A stretch of 64,000 nucleotides of DNA. Origin: Drosophila persimilis (taxonomy: Eukaryota > Arthropoda > Insecta > Diptera > Drosophilidae). Positions 46,201 to 58,584 of the stretch are shown here, piece by piece (position 1 is the stretch's first letter; every line of letters begins with the position of its first letter). The notes beneath the pieces are model-generated. The model saw only the letters and a list, made by a program, of their open reading frames with translations, had not been told where the DNA came from and ran no database searches. The position numbers and the translations under genes were made by a program. The DNA is taken from positions 434,001 through 498,000 of the forward strand of contig NW_020825324.1 of NCBI RefSeq assembly GCF_003286085.1, in the 5' to 3' direction.

Positions 46201-49200
46201 TTATTTTAGGTATTTTTTCGACTGTTTTAAATAAAAATTCTTCAATGAGAAACCAATTCCTTGTGCCAGTTCATCCATGAAATGCATACAATAAAGGATA
46301 TAATAAAAATACTGCATTATATTCAGATCACAGACCCCCTTCCATCTACTAGTGTTCCGTTTGACATTTTTGTATTTTTTTGAATTATTGCAAATGAAAA
46401 ACGGATTTTAGAGGACTGGCAATATTTTATTTTGAGGGTTTTGTATTTTTATTTTCGTTACTCTTTGAACGTGCATCATTAGAAAGTAAAGTGTGTGGCT
46501 GTATGCATACCCTGTACAGCCAAGGGTCTTATGATTCTGATAATATGTATGGACAGGTATTGAAAAATCGTATCTAATTTGTGAAAGAGAATATTGAATT
46601 CTTGCAAAAATCATACCTTTTCCTCTGCTCTTCTTTTATATTCCTTCTACATACACTCATATGTATAATCCGAAAGAGTATCTGCTGCTTCGTGTGGGCT
46701 TTCACGCTCTTCTCCATCTTCGATACTGGTTCCACCAGCCATCGCCTTTCTCTTAACGAGAGAGCGAGAGACTTCGAGGAATGGTTAACAAAATCGCAGC
46801 TCAAATCAATTTAGTGCGGTGTTGCTGCCACAAATAGAGAGAGAGAGAGAGAGAGACGATGCCCAGCGGCAACGGTAGCAATGGACAATTTATGAGGGGC
46901 ACCTGAGACACGGACACGGGGGACCTGCCTGTCTGGATGCTGTTGCCTCCCAACTTTGAGCATTTTTATGGTCAATATTTCTTCCAAAAGCAAAATTAAA
47001 TGCAAATTAACAAACGATTTTCACCGCAAAAACATAAATAAAAGCGAAAGGGTGCCTGGGAGGGGGAGCTCTGGAAGGAAGAGGAGTTCAAGAAAGGTCA
47101 ATCGTTAAGGATTTGGCGAAAGAAAAACACTAAAATGGAAATTCACACGCGACTCTGACAAAGGGAGCCCTGTTCTGTGGAATGAAAATCAATGGAATGG
47201 AAAACCCCGACGCTCGCCCAAGTAGTGCACTGCCTTTCAGCCACCCAAAAACAGCCTTCCTGTTGGGGTTTTAGCCACGATTGATACAGCAGCTTGCCAA
47301 GGGGAAAACTGGTTGAGAAGTTGGTTTTTTTCTTCTTCGTTTTTGTTGGTTTTTTGCCTTATCATTTGGATGAGTTATAGGTGAAAATTGTCGCGAAAGT
47401 CGTGAGTTATGTATGAATCAGTTGTTGCTGTTGCTGTTGCTGTTGCCGTCGCGGCACACACGAAAGAAAATCCATGCCCCCCGTGTGAAGGTCAAGAAAC
47501 TGGTAACCCTCTCAATGTTGCCACTGCGGCTGGTATTTAATTAATTAAAGTAAATCGCCTTTTTTGGGTGGGGGGCCTGCACAGCGAGCCGTAGACATCC
47601 ATTAATCATTGAAAAATTAGCGCACATTTCCGTTCACCTTCAATAAATTAGAGACGGCAAACAGATCTCTGGATCTGCGGGCCTCAAGCTCAAGATTTCA
47701 ACTCTTGAACGGCGCCTGAGGGGGGGAGGTCAGGCCCCATGGGTTTTCCGACTGCACGTGGGGTAATACCTCTTTTTGAAAACGAAAAGAATGAGCTGGA
47801 GTGTATGGCACAAATCCTTGCACAATATTCCTTCTCTTAAAACTAACAATTATTAGCTTGGGCCTTCGCCCTCTGTTTTTCTCAAAGATTCACGTCGGGA
47901 AATCATTTAATTAGCAAACAACTTCCGTACACGCTATAAACCATAATTTTTCGAAATTAGTTGTCGTGTTAGATGTTTTTTATTCTGGGTGTAAACTTTC
48001 TATATACCCTTTCTAATGGTATTTTCCTTAAGAAAAGATGTTCGAAAGGAAACCATTTCCCGGGACTGACCCTCTGCCATATGCGAGCCCTGGCAGAGGA
48101 CACTCTCAACTCTCACCAAATGTCCATAGAGTCGACCACTGGTATACCCTTTATTTTGTAATGAGTAACATGTATGGGGTATACAAACCGTCGACTTGGA
48201 TACGTCTAGCCTTCATTTCGTGTGTGTGCAAAATATATTTCCATATAGAAAGTAAATGGAATCTCGCATCCCCAAAGGGGGGAGTGGGGAGTGCTTTGCC
48301 AAGACCCACATATCTGCCAGTGTGTTATCTCTCTCTCACTCTCACTCTCACTCTCTGTCTCTGTCTCTCTCGACCTACACCTTGCAACGAATGAACGAGC
48401 AACAGAGTGTCTGTCTGGCCGCCCCATCGCATTGTCAACGGGCAATCAGTGAAAGTTAAATCGAACAATGGATGTTCCCTCACTCTTCCCTGCTCTACAC
48501 TCCACACTCCACAGTCCACACTCCACCCATGGAGCTGTCTGTCACTCACACCTGGTGGAACCTCTGGCTGCTGCGTGCTGCACAGGTGCTGTGCCATTGT
48601 TGTGATTTCACACTCTCGACAGAGAGAAAAGTGAAAAGAATCTCTCGACATCTCCGACATGAGAAATACTTAAAACTTAAAAACTTACGCTCACGCACAA
48701 GCGTCCGAAAATGAGCCCCAAGCTGGCAGTCGCCCGGAGGCATTCAAATTGAATTAAGGCGCGTGTGAGGCAACATTCCCGAAGACACCAGACCAGCAAC
48801 ACGAAACAGGGGTGGCAACAGCCACACCAAAAGCCCCACACTACTAGAATCCACGGCAGAACTTGCAGAGAACAGGAGACTAGGAGAACCTACATATGTA
48901 TAGGATAAAATGTTTTCCTTACTTCACTCACTGTAGATCCCTTTTGCAGATCAAACAAGTTGGAAGATCAGATCGCCAGAGATAGAAATCAGCTGACCGA
49001 ATGATTTACCAGGCATTATCCATCCCATTCATGCACCCATGCACCGTGCACCATGCCCCATGTTTCGAGTATGCAAATAATAATGGAAATGGCAGCAGCA
49101 CCAGCAACAGCAACAGCAACAACAGCACTCTCTGTAGACGGCAGTGTTTCCAAAGTGGCATAAAATTCCAAGCGACTGCAACGAAGCGCAAAGATGGCTT

Positions 49201-50191
49201 GCGGGGGGAATAGAGGGGGATGGATGGGGAGCTGAGATGGGACCACAGAAAATCTCAAAATGTTGGAAAACTCGTTTCGTCTCAGGCTAAAAGAAAATTG
49301 TAGATAAAAATAAATAACGAAAACGAAAACTAAACAAGAAATGATTTTATCAAAGGAGCCACGACGAATGGGATATACCCTAAATAATAAAGGGTGAGCA
49401 AGTGCTTGCCAAAATGTTCAGAAGAATACCAGAAAATACTATTAATACAGGGTAAACCCTCTGCCCAAAGACAGTGTTTTTTTCAGAGGCTTTTAGAGGA
49501 TTTTTCTGCGGATGAGAAGGCAAAGAATTTTCCTAGCCAACATCTTGATTGTGTGCCCCACCGCTCCCCCCAGTGCTGCATCCCTCAGATGAAGGAGCCG
49601 CTGGTATACTTGATTTCTATGTTGTTTATGAATTTGTTGGGCCATCAGGCAGTAGCCACAGCCGCGGCCGCAGCCACAGCCACAGCATCATTTTGGAGAG
49701 GCCTGGAAATGGGCCTGCACCTGGAGCCGATGTTGGGGCTCTGGGCCTCAGGTGAACGGTCAAAGTCATAAATAAAAGATATTCTCTTGCAACATTTCGC
49801 AGATGTTGTAGCTTTAATTACCCTTGTGGTGGCACTTCAGACAAAGAAAAGAACCTGCGATGTGTAATGTCTTATGAGCACGCCTAATGGGCGACTCTTT
49901 GGCAACATTTTCCTCCATCTCTGCTCTCCCCAGCCCACATCTTTCCATCTGCTCTTCTAATCTTCTCTTGGGAGCTTCTTGACAAACATTCAAGCCCGAA
50001 TTTAGGCCAAAACCCAACTTAATGTTGGCCTTTCTGATCGTTCTGCAGAGTGCTTACCAATTAGATGACGGAGAACACTCTACTCTGCTCCACAAAGAGT
50101 AAAATATACTTAATTTCCTGCAGAGTTGAGCGGTTCTTGGTTTTGATTTAATTTCATAAAATATATATGAAAATATGGGTCTCAAACTTAC

Positions 50192-50450
50192 CCACTGTTG
50201 AAATCTTTAATAAAAACACAGCACACAAAAAAAAAGTATCTTAAAAAGGAACGAATGCGTTTGATTGTTTTGGAAGTGTTGCGGGTGCACGGGTTACGAT
50301 GTCTTCGAGCCGCGAACAACTAACAAAAGAAATGCATAAACAAAAACAAACGGCGCAGAACGCAAAACAAACGTGCGAAAGTATGGTAAAGCAGAAAGAG
50401 GAGACTCAGAAGAGAAACCGGTATTTGGTCTGACTGCCGGTGGGTGTCTC
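50192..50450 (-). other. putative non-coding 5' leader exon of the PTB gene
   Basis: On the minus strand this stretch reads like a fly leader. It has GTTCGCGGCTCGAAGACATC and TTTTGCGTTCTGCGCCG, and ends AACAGTGG before a perfect donor GTAAGT (50191-50186). Joined to the exon at 26911, an in-frame TAA lies upstream of MALRL and no in-frame ATG intervenes. The only ATG in the leader (50337) opens a five-codon uORF ending at 50320. The 5' end is uncertain (50420-50480). Confidence 0.5.
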
Positions 50451-51514
50451 CACTAGCTGCTAGCCGAGACACTCGCTCGGGTTAGTCAAGCTTTCAACCA
50501 TTTGAAAAATGTCGAATTCGCCGCCTGGGAAGCCAAGACATCAACTCAGCTTGGACATCAACCTATCGTTAAAAAGCTCTTGCCATTGGTACCAAGATGT
50601 TCTAAAAGTCGATATCTCAACCATTCCATAGGCTATGAAGACAAATAGTGATGTAGTGATAAGAATATAATAATATAATATTACTATCTAAATAATTCGA
50701 CTTTTGTGAAATCAAAGTGTTACATTTTATTCAAGTGTAAGAGGGAGAAGAAAGTCTCTAAGGACGATCCTTGAAAACTAGAGGTAAAAGGCTGCTGTTT
50801 CCCTCCAATTAGATGGTCTTGCAGCCACTTGGAGCACAAAGAATATATCTAAGAGCGAGCTACCGATTTGATGTCGACTGAGCCATTATAAGGGACATCT
50901 TAGGGATCCTTTCTCCTGATTTTTGTGCCTTGAAAGTTATTTGTTTTTGGGTTATTTTGCTCTTGAAAGATAGCAAAGGCAGATAGATGGATCCGTATAT
51001 TCGAAATAAGTAGAGTTTCCGTTCCTGTTGTATTTTTGAAATGAAATTATGATTTCATTTCGAGTTTTTCGCCATGTTCTCGTTGGAAAAACATTTTCAT
51101 AGCTACGCACCGAGCACAATTTTTAAACTTTCGCCATGAAAATAATAAAAGTTTTAGTCAATTTTTGTGTGGCGCTCGCGATTGCAGCACGGATTGGATG
51201 CCCCCAGGATTGGATTCTGTGGTGGCACGGGTTGAGGCTGGTGGGTGGAGGGACGAGGGAGCCACGCACAAAAGTTTCCACCCAGAGAGAGGGGGAGAGG
51301 GGGACACACACACATAACCCGCGGCTTGGCGCAGCACGAAAAAACCGCAAAACTATGAAATATCTATGTGGGATCGGAGAATATATATGTAGTATGTATA
51401 TTATATTGTAGATGTACATGCCAGAGATAGAGATACATTCACTCGCTTACGCTTATGCCAAATGAATGCCGGAAGTGGCTTTGCAAAAGGCCAAAAAGGA
51501 TACGATACGCTCAC

Positions 51515-51735
51515 GGATAAACGAACTTGAACACATTTTTGACAGTTGTGCGTATAAATCTTGAAATGTTTTAATTTGCTTGCGAATCGATTTAAAGCGC
51601 AAGCGGAAAACGTAGGGCACACACACAAACAAACGAACCAAAAAAAAAAAAAAAAAAAACCAACAGATACTCTGCATTCGTACAAAAAAAAAAAAAAACA
51701 AAAAACGTAAAGCAGAAGAACGTAGAGCAGCGGCG
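51515..51735 (-). other. candidate alternative first exon of the PTB gene with coding extension
   Basis: The minus strand has a CATAAAT TATA-like box near 51760, a leader, and then CAAAAATG (start at 51536, excellent fly context). It codes MCSSSFI plus one base before donor GTGAGC (51514). Spliced to 26911 the phase fits exactly: His-Thr-Glu-Lys, then MALRLRR, giving an 11-residue N-terminal extension. Signal-based prediction only. Confidence 0.3.
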
Positions 51736-51879
51736 GAGCAAACGTAGTCGTTGCGTATGATTTATGAATGACATTTCAGCCTCATTCACTTACCCTGTAA
51801 TGTGGAACACGGCCTGTGTATGAGGGGTATGCTGGCACATGCCATCAACATGGGAGACAGTCAGCTATTAGAGTGTTGC

Positions 51880-52160
51880 GGTATTTTATGGGTTTATAGT
51901 GTGGTATTTTTTAAAAGATAGTTTTATCTTGTGTTCTAGTACGCCCAAGACGTAGTAGTATTTTTCTGGTATTATGTCGTTTTTGTTTTTGTTTTTTTAG
52001 TATTTTTTTATGACCAGTTTGGTTTTTTCCTGAAGTGTGGGCCAAGTTTTGGTTTTTCGGTATGTCTGTTTATATTTTCTAGTATTTAATAGGCGTTTCT
52101 GGTATTTTCTAAAGTTTAACAGTAATTTGGTGATATTTCTCTGGTATTTTTTCCTCATAT
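51880..52160 (+). repeat. array of TCTGGTATTTTT-like motifs, cluster 2
   Basis: The same motif as at 45.1-46.2 kb occurs again in the same orientation: about 51886, 51902, 51957, 51966, 51999, 52079, 52100 and 52140. This cluster lies just upstream of the candidate leader exon ending at 51515. Confidence 0.55.
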
Positions 52161-55100
52161 ATTTTCAGATATTTATAAAGTAAAAAAAAAATCCACTTCC
52201 AAACGATTCTTACCACAAAAAATATATGTTGCATATATTTCACCCAATAAATGGGTATTCGATGGTTCTCTTAAGCAATTTAGAGGGTATTCGAGTGTTC
52301 GGTTCGCCTCGACTTGCAACTTTTGGTCCCTTGGGTTTTCCTTTTCCTTCTCTGTGCTCTCTGTGTGCGGAGCAGAGCAGCGCGAATTAGCCAAAAGTCG
52401 ATGTCGATGCCCGTGCCCGTGCCCGTGCCCTTGCCCCAATGCCATGGGAGTGGTGTTTACCTTTAAAGCGTTGCAGGCACTCGCCATTTTTTTGTTGGTT
52501 TCATTCTTTCAGATTTCGGCCTCTCGCCTCTCGTCTGTTGTGTTTCTCTGTTTCACTGTCTGTCTGCCTGTCCGGCTGTCTGTCGTTTTTTTAGTGGTCC
52601 AATCGAGTTCCGTCCCTGGGTCCTGGGTATCATATTTTCGCATTGACCCATGGACACGGACCCAAGCCCCGAAACCGAACCGAACCGAACCGAAGCGGGG
52701 CGAAAGAGAGGCCTGGATTGGGGAATGGGATTAAGAATGGGAATGGAACTGTCGACTGTGACTGGGCCTCTCTTCGGGTTTTTTGCTCTTGGCGTTTATA
52801 GATTGAGTACTTTATCAAAAAAACGAGACATCAAAGCGTATATCATGTCAGCTCCAGAGACGCAACGACTCCTCTCCGACTCCGACTCCGACTCCGACGA
52901 GCGGATGGAGTACTGCATTTGCATGCAGCATGCATGTGCCCTTCCTGTCCGCCCTGTCCTCCTGTGCCATAACTTAGCCAATGGCTCCGCTCGGGCGCCA
53001 TTTTGTTTATCTTTGTCGCTTTTTCATGGGCCCAGGCGGTATGAGGAGGAGTATGGACCACAGTCCACAGTCCACAGGCCAGAAAGTTAGGCCAAAGCCT
53101 TCGCCATCGATGCCGCCGCCGGGAGTTTTGTATGTGGACGGACACGGACCGCCATTCCAGGTGGGAGGGTGTAGGTGTACATCGTTCTGAACTTGAATTT
53201 TGCGTTGGATACATGAATGGCACTCCATTGATGTATAGAAGCCACAGGGAGACCTGTACAAATATGATGGAATGTCTCTTAAATCAAGTAGTAGTAGTAG
53301 TACCTCCCCAAAAAGGTTATTTGTGCTTCGCTGCCAGCGATGCATTCAGCGATGGTCTTATCGAGCGCCAAGCATCATCATCATTGAGTCAGTGACTCAT
53401 TTTTGGAGCGACTGAATCGACTGAATCGACTGCTCCCATAACCATTCTCGCGTTTCGTCCGATTTCGATCTCTCGTGATCATGGTACATTAGGTTTTTCG
53501 CTCCCAAATGAATGGAATGGATCGACGGACAGAGTCATGCCATGAATGAAACTCTATTGTGGCACCGTGGAGACTCGGAGGCACTACTGTGCTCCTGCCA
53601 TGTAGTTTTTTGTGGGCGTTCAAATCAGTTGCCAGCCATCGAGTGGGTGCGTTTCTCTTTTCTTTCTCAGGCTTTTGTCTCTAGTCAACGATTGATCGGG
53701 GGTCGGGGCCACCCCGGTATGGAAATCGTTGAAAGTTCTGATACAATATTCAGGGAAATGTGAACAGGTAGAGGAGAGGCTAGAAAGTGTCCATTGAGAC
53801 TGGTCGAAGGATGAGTGTCCCTGCGAGTATACTCGGCTAATGGGGGGCAACAAACGGGGGGCTGGATGGGGCTGGAGGCATCAACACATCCCCAGAGCGC
53901 CTTTCAGGCCGCACAGCAGGAAATCACAAATCACAAAGATGGTCCAGAGACAGAGAGAAGAACCTGACTTTTCTGATTAATTTTGAATAAATGCAAATGC
54001 GAATAACGAATATGAATATGAATATGAATATGAATACTCGTACGGATATGCACACATTTCGCCAAGGTTATCCCCCTGACTGACAGATGGATAAAGGGTC
54101 CAGCGAGAGGCTGGCCCCATGGAGGAGCCCAACGAAACCCAGCGATCCCCCCAGCGAGCCCAATAGCTATCCCGATCCTTGATTCCTTTCATACGCCTGT
54201 CGCTTTTGATAAATCTGATGCTTTTTGTGTGCTGTGGCTCTCGAGCGCTGAAAAATAACTTGTTGTGATAATTTCGTTGGCGAATTTGTTGCGCAAATAT
54301 CAAAATAAAATTAATTTCTTTTTTTTTTCTCGCTCTCGGAGGAGCATTTGGCACTTGCGATCGCCGCGATACCTTTTTCAGCGATCCCATTTCATGAATG
54401 AAATCGGGTTTCGTCTTCGTCCTCGTCCTCATCCTCGTCTTCAGTCCCTTCCTCCTTCCCATCGTTGCCTTCGTTTGCCGCCGCACCGGAAATTGAAATT
54501 TTAAAAGTTTTGACGTTTGCTTAGTTCTCTGTCTCTCTGTCTACGTCTCTGTCTGTTCTCTGTCCCTGTCTCTGTTCTCTGTCTACATTTAAATGAGAGC
54601 AAGACTCTGAAAAATCCTCTTCTGTTGTGACCATAACACGAGCCACAGTCCGAGAGCCTGAAATTAAAATTAACAAAAATATTAATTGGCTGAATGTTGG
54701 ACACGACACAACCAGAGTACCTGTATCTGCATCTGCGTCTGCGTCTGCAAATGTATCTGTGTATCTGCGCATCTGTGCATCCATGAGGCTCTATCTGTCG
54801 CTTTCCTGTTTCCGTTTGATATTTCATTTCCACTGAACATCTATTTTGATTGCGGAAGGAAAGTGCCAGAAATTTGGGACAAATTAAATGCCGAAAAACA
54901 GTCCTCGAATCTGCGCCTGTCCTCTGGCTCTTTGAACACCTGGCCTGCTCCGTGCATATTTGCAGTCCTTTCAAGTTCTATAATTTCCAGAATATACATA
55001 CATATCCACACACATACATTTTATTACATTTTGTATATATTTTCATTTATGTTTGATATATGTATATGTATTTGGAATATTTTTTCTGTACAGCAAAAAT

Positions 55101-56245
55101 CTCTCATGATGCGCATGCAGAAATTATTTTAATTTTCAATAAAAATGCAAATATTTTATTTATAATTTTTGTGCACAAAAAAAAAACACACACCCACACC
55201 CACACATCCTACTCATAGAATAGATATATGTATACGATATATGTACAACCCAAAGAACATTTTGTCGTATCTGCCACATCTGCCACATATGGCATTGGCG
55301 TGTGGCAACTGTTCATTGGGTTACAAAATATTTGATGTGGCGACAATTTGACGGCTACTGCCGTGCTGCGGGGGGCATTACAGCAGAAACCCATCGGAGG
55401 AGAAGGTGGCAAAAAAAAAAGAGCTGTATATAGGAACTGACAAGCCGTCAAACTGACAAACTGACAAACTGACGAAACAGAAGCCCCCACCCCTGACTTG
55501 CAGCCGCCTAGTTTAACATATTTGCACGGGTCATGGGTCATGGCTGGATGGCATGGGGATCGAATGTGGGCTGTCAATCGAACGGGGGCGTTCTTTGGTT
55601 ATCGGTTATATCTGTTTTTTGGCAGTACATACATTTTTTAGCTATAAACAGGAAATATATTCAAGGAACTACCTAATAGGGGCATTTCCAGCGAAAAGGT
55701 CCACCATGCCATCATACATTTCTTCTCTATTATTGAGAGTTAACTAATTTCACCAAATGACATATAATTTCCTTAACTTTAATCTAAAAACCTTTTAAAA
55801 TAAGCAAAAGTTTGCTATTTCGGTTTTTTTTTTGTCCCTTTCATGGTCATGTTTTCCTTTACTAGTATCTTCTATAAGAATGTTGATACTTGATTAAAGT
55901 TTTTCCTTTTAGTCTTTAGAAGATATTGCACCTTCTAAAAACAAACCCAGATAATTGGCACAGTCTCGGCTAATGGTAGATTTTTAAACTTTAATTACCA
56001 CGGAATTAGGAAGAAAACAGAAAATGTTTTCGCATTTAATAACTTAGAAAAATTAAGGCTCAATACTTAAGATATTATCACGAAAAATGTATTACGGATA
56101 GTCCTAACCAATTCGCAGAGTTTTGCAATCTTGTAACGCAACCATAGAAACCACTTCTGTTTTTTATCAGGTCAAATTTTGTCTTATAAAAGGTGGTATT
56201 ATTGTAACTTTTAGGATGAACATAGGGCTATCTAATTAGTAATTA

Positions 56246-56608
56246 CTAATGAACTAGGATAATATTTGTTTCGAAACTCGACTTGTTTGCTCCTTTTGAA
56301 TTGGGATTGGAAGTGCTTGTATCTGTTATTCCTTTGGTACAGAGAATCGTAGTGTCGCGGCACGTTTCGCGGCTCGACTTCAAACGTTTCGAGAGCATTG
56401 AAAAGTCATCTATCCCCGGATCCGGTGTAGAGCACTCTTTCATCTGTCCAATAAAATGCATTTGATGTGTGTATAAATATTTTTGACCTGTGAATCGGTT
56501 TGGTTCGGGGTTCGGCTTTGTAGGGCCTTGGGGGATTGTGAGATTTTGAACGCGGTCTAAACTGTCAACTGCAGTTTTTTGCAGGGTTTCGACGAGGCTT
56601 TCAGGCAT
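56246..56608 (-). CDS. candidate small single-exon gene, 120 residues, unrecognised
   Basis: The minus strand has CCCAAAATGCC (excellent start context) at 56608. It is followed by 120 codons to a TAG at 56246. The product begins MPESLVETLQKTAVDSLDRV, is hydrophilic, has mixed codon use, no repeats and three Cys, and ends SFETNIILVH. No signal peptide or membrane segment is evident after this Met; the open frame extends upstream, but that part is T-rich and hydrophobic and probably leader. A TATA-like CATAAAAATA lies near 56750, about 140 bp upstream. No AATAAA follows closely; ATTAAA variants occur near 56034 and 55988. I do not recognise a family. The length alone is close to what chance allows. 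Confidence 0.4.
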   Translation of the reverse strand: MPESLVETLQKTAVDSLDRVQNLTIPQGPTKPNPEPNRFTGQKYLYTHQMHFIGQMKECSTPDPGIDDFSMLSKRLKSSRETCRDTTILCTKGITDTSTSNPNSKGANKSSFETNIILVH

Positions 56609-58547
56609 TTTGGGACGGGATGTTCGAACATACATACAGGAAATTATCAAAATGCAATTTTCAATTAAATGCCAAGAAAAACACGCAAAGGAAAAACAAA
56701 AGCGGAAACGGAAACGAACAAAAATCGTTAAAAGAAAATAAGAGGATATTTTTATGAAAAAATACATTTAAATGGAATTATATTCCATTGTGGCCTCTGC
56801 CTTTGACCCCCGAGGGATATGCATATACATATATTGAAAAGATATATGTAAATTACAAACAGATCAGACAGTAAGAGCATTGAAATGACCAAGGAATCGA
56901 TGGTACAGCTTTTGTTAATCTATTAAAAATCATACCTTAAAGATTTCCGATGACAGATGCCAAGGAATATCATTGGCTTTGAAAGAATTCCTAAAGAGAA
57001 TTATTAGTTTACGTTTAAGCCAATAAAAGTGTTCAAAAAATTGCATATCTGTATCTGCATCTGTATCTGAAAAGCACCTGACAGTACATTTCATTGACCT
57101 GCAAAAATAAGGCTGCAAAAGGGGACTTTTAAGTACTCCTCCTCCTCCTCCTCCCTGAAACACATGCGTATAGGTACGACTCGTACGATCCAAAAAAAGG
57201 CATGAACAAAGGGCGTAAGCCAAAGCCGTAGATGAAAGACAGAACTGAAGCCGAAACGGGGACAAAGAAAACGCTGAATCCGCGCCAGAGTGGATTTTGG
57301 GTGGCAAAGCCGACAGCTTATAGGCCCAGATGTTGCACTTTGTACCTGTGCCACGGTGACGACTGTAGGTGCAACTGCAACAGCAGCGACAACTGAAAGT
57401 GTGAACGACACAGTGTGTCCCCTTTATTGTTGTTGATTCTGAAGGTGCGCGTGCGGTCGTCGGTCGGTCATCATCATTTGTCGTCAGGCAAAACGGATCC
57501 GATCCGATCCGATCCGATGGGTATCTTAAATCACAACTGATGCCGCCCTCGCCGTCACTTTCATTATGTTTTTCAGCGGGGGACTCTTCTCATTTTGACT
57601 CTTGGGCTGCCACAGTGACACCCAACTGGTGGCATGTGGCATTCAAATTCCTATAAATAATAGATCATTTTTGGCAGGTGCCTTCAATGGGTATTTTTTT
57701 CTGAGAGACGTGCGAGTTTGAGCTTTTTATTTGGTCTTCTTTCCCATTGCTAAAATATTTATTTATATTCAAGGCTTTCGGCTCATTACGTAGGCCTTCC
57801 ATTCACAAGGAAATGATATAATATCTTGAAGAATTCCCTCCATTTCAAGCCCAATCTTTAGTTGGCAGATGCAGACCTTCTATCGCCGAAATCTCTCTGA
57901 GAAGCTAATCACATTTCGAATATTCCATATGCCGGAGATATCTGAAGGGGGGGAGCGCGCTGTATCTCGTAGGTATGTATGTATGTAGGTATATCCCGTC
58001 TATCTGTAATTATCTCGCTCAAGAAAGTGTGTTGCAAGAGCCAGAGCCGCGCATCAATGCACTTGGGAGTGTTGCCGCCGGAAGCGAGACAGAGGACCCA
58101 GGACCTTTGGCAGTGGCTGTGGCTGTGGCTGTGGCAACGGGGGATGGCGAGTCCGGGCTCCCGGGTGGAGCCAGTGTCAAGTGTCAAGTGTCGACATCTG
58201 ACGGACGCAAGTGTCAGCCATTCTGTAGAGGAAGGGCAAATGTCGTCGTCTGAAGCGTCTTCTGATTTCCACTTTGCTGTTTCTCCTGTCTCCTGGCGAT
58301 GTTACAGGTCACCGCCCACTCCCGGGCGGGGGAAGGGTGATGGGAGGGCTGGAGTCCTGCGGCTCCTCCTTGGCTACTGACCATGGCAACGCACGCACAC
58401 GAGCGCAAGTAATCATAATAAAGGACCAGAGAGGACCTCTCTTGCCACTAGGAAAATCTTATTTCACGCTGCAAAACCACAAGGGAACGTGCCACACGCA
58501 CACACACACACCGCAACAGCAGCAGCAACAGAAAAATTGCCACAGAG

Positions 58548-58584
<37 letters not shown>

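Larger units (their letters stand above)
26912..50191. other. long first intron of the PTB gene (non-coding, microsatellite-rich)
   Basis: If the leader exon at 50192 is right, about 23 kb here is one intron. I find no conserved coding exon in it. Contents include GAT (28861-28892), CTGGCA (28940-28971), GAAC (29508-29530) and a 23-base C run (30494-30516). Also present are TCCG (33041-33090), AG (34291-34311), GGCTGT/GGCTGGG (34459-34503), AACGCCCC (36896-36928), AGGCAA (37420-37446), CTG (43550-43576), a T run (45440-45459), GA (46836-46856) and TTGCTG (47425-47446) repeats. The listed minisatellite, tandem duplication, motif arrays and an exon-like pair on the + strand lie inside it. Confidence 0.55.
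50451..56245. other. non-coding sequence, no firm gene
   Basis: Apart from the candidate exon at 51515 and the motif array, this holds homopolymer A runs (51640-51659, 51685-51697), CGTGCC (52407-52432) and CTCCGA (52873-52898) repeats, a GAATAT run (54003-54035) and A/T-rich sequence from 55.0 kb. I see no supportable coding exon. Confidence 0.5.

Noticed and set aside
51136..51411. 91-codon + strand frame with a signal-peptide-like start (MKIIKVLVNFCVALAIAA)
   Set aside because: After the hydrophobic start it runs into a GA/CA-rich tract and has no recognisable mature domain. Without transcript evidence I regard it as chance.
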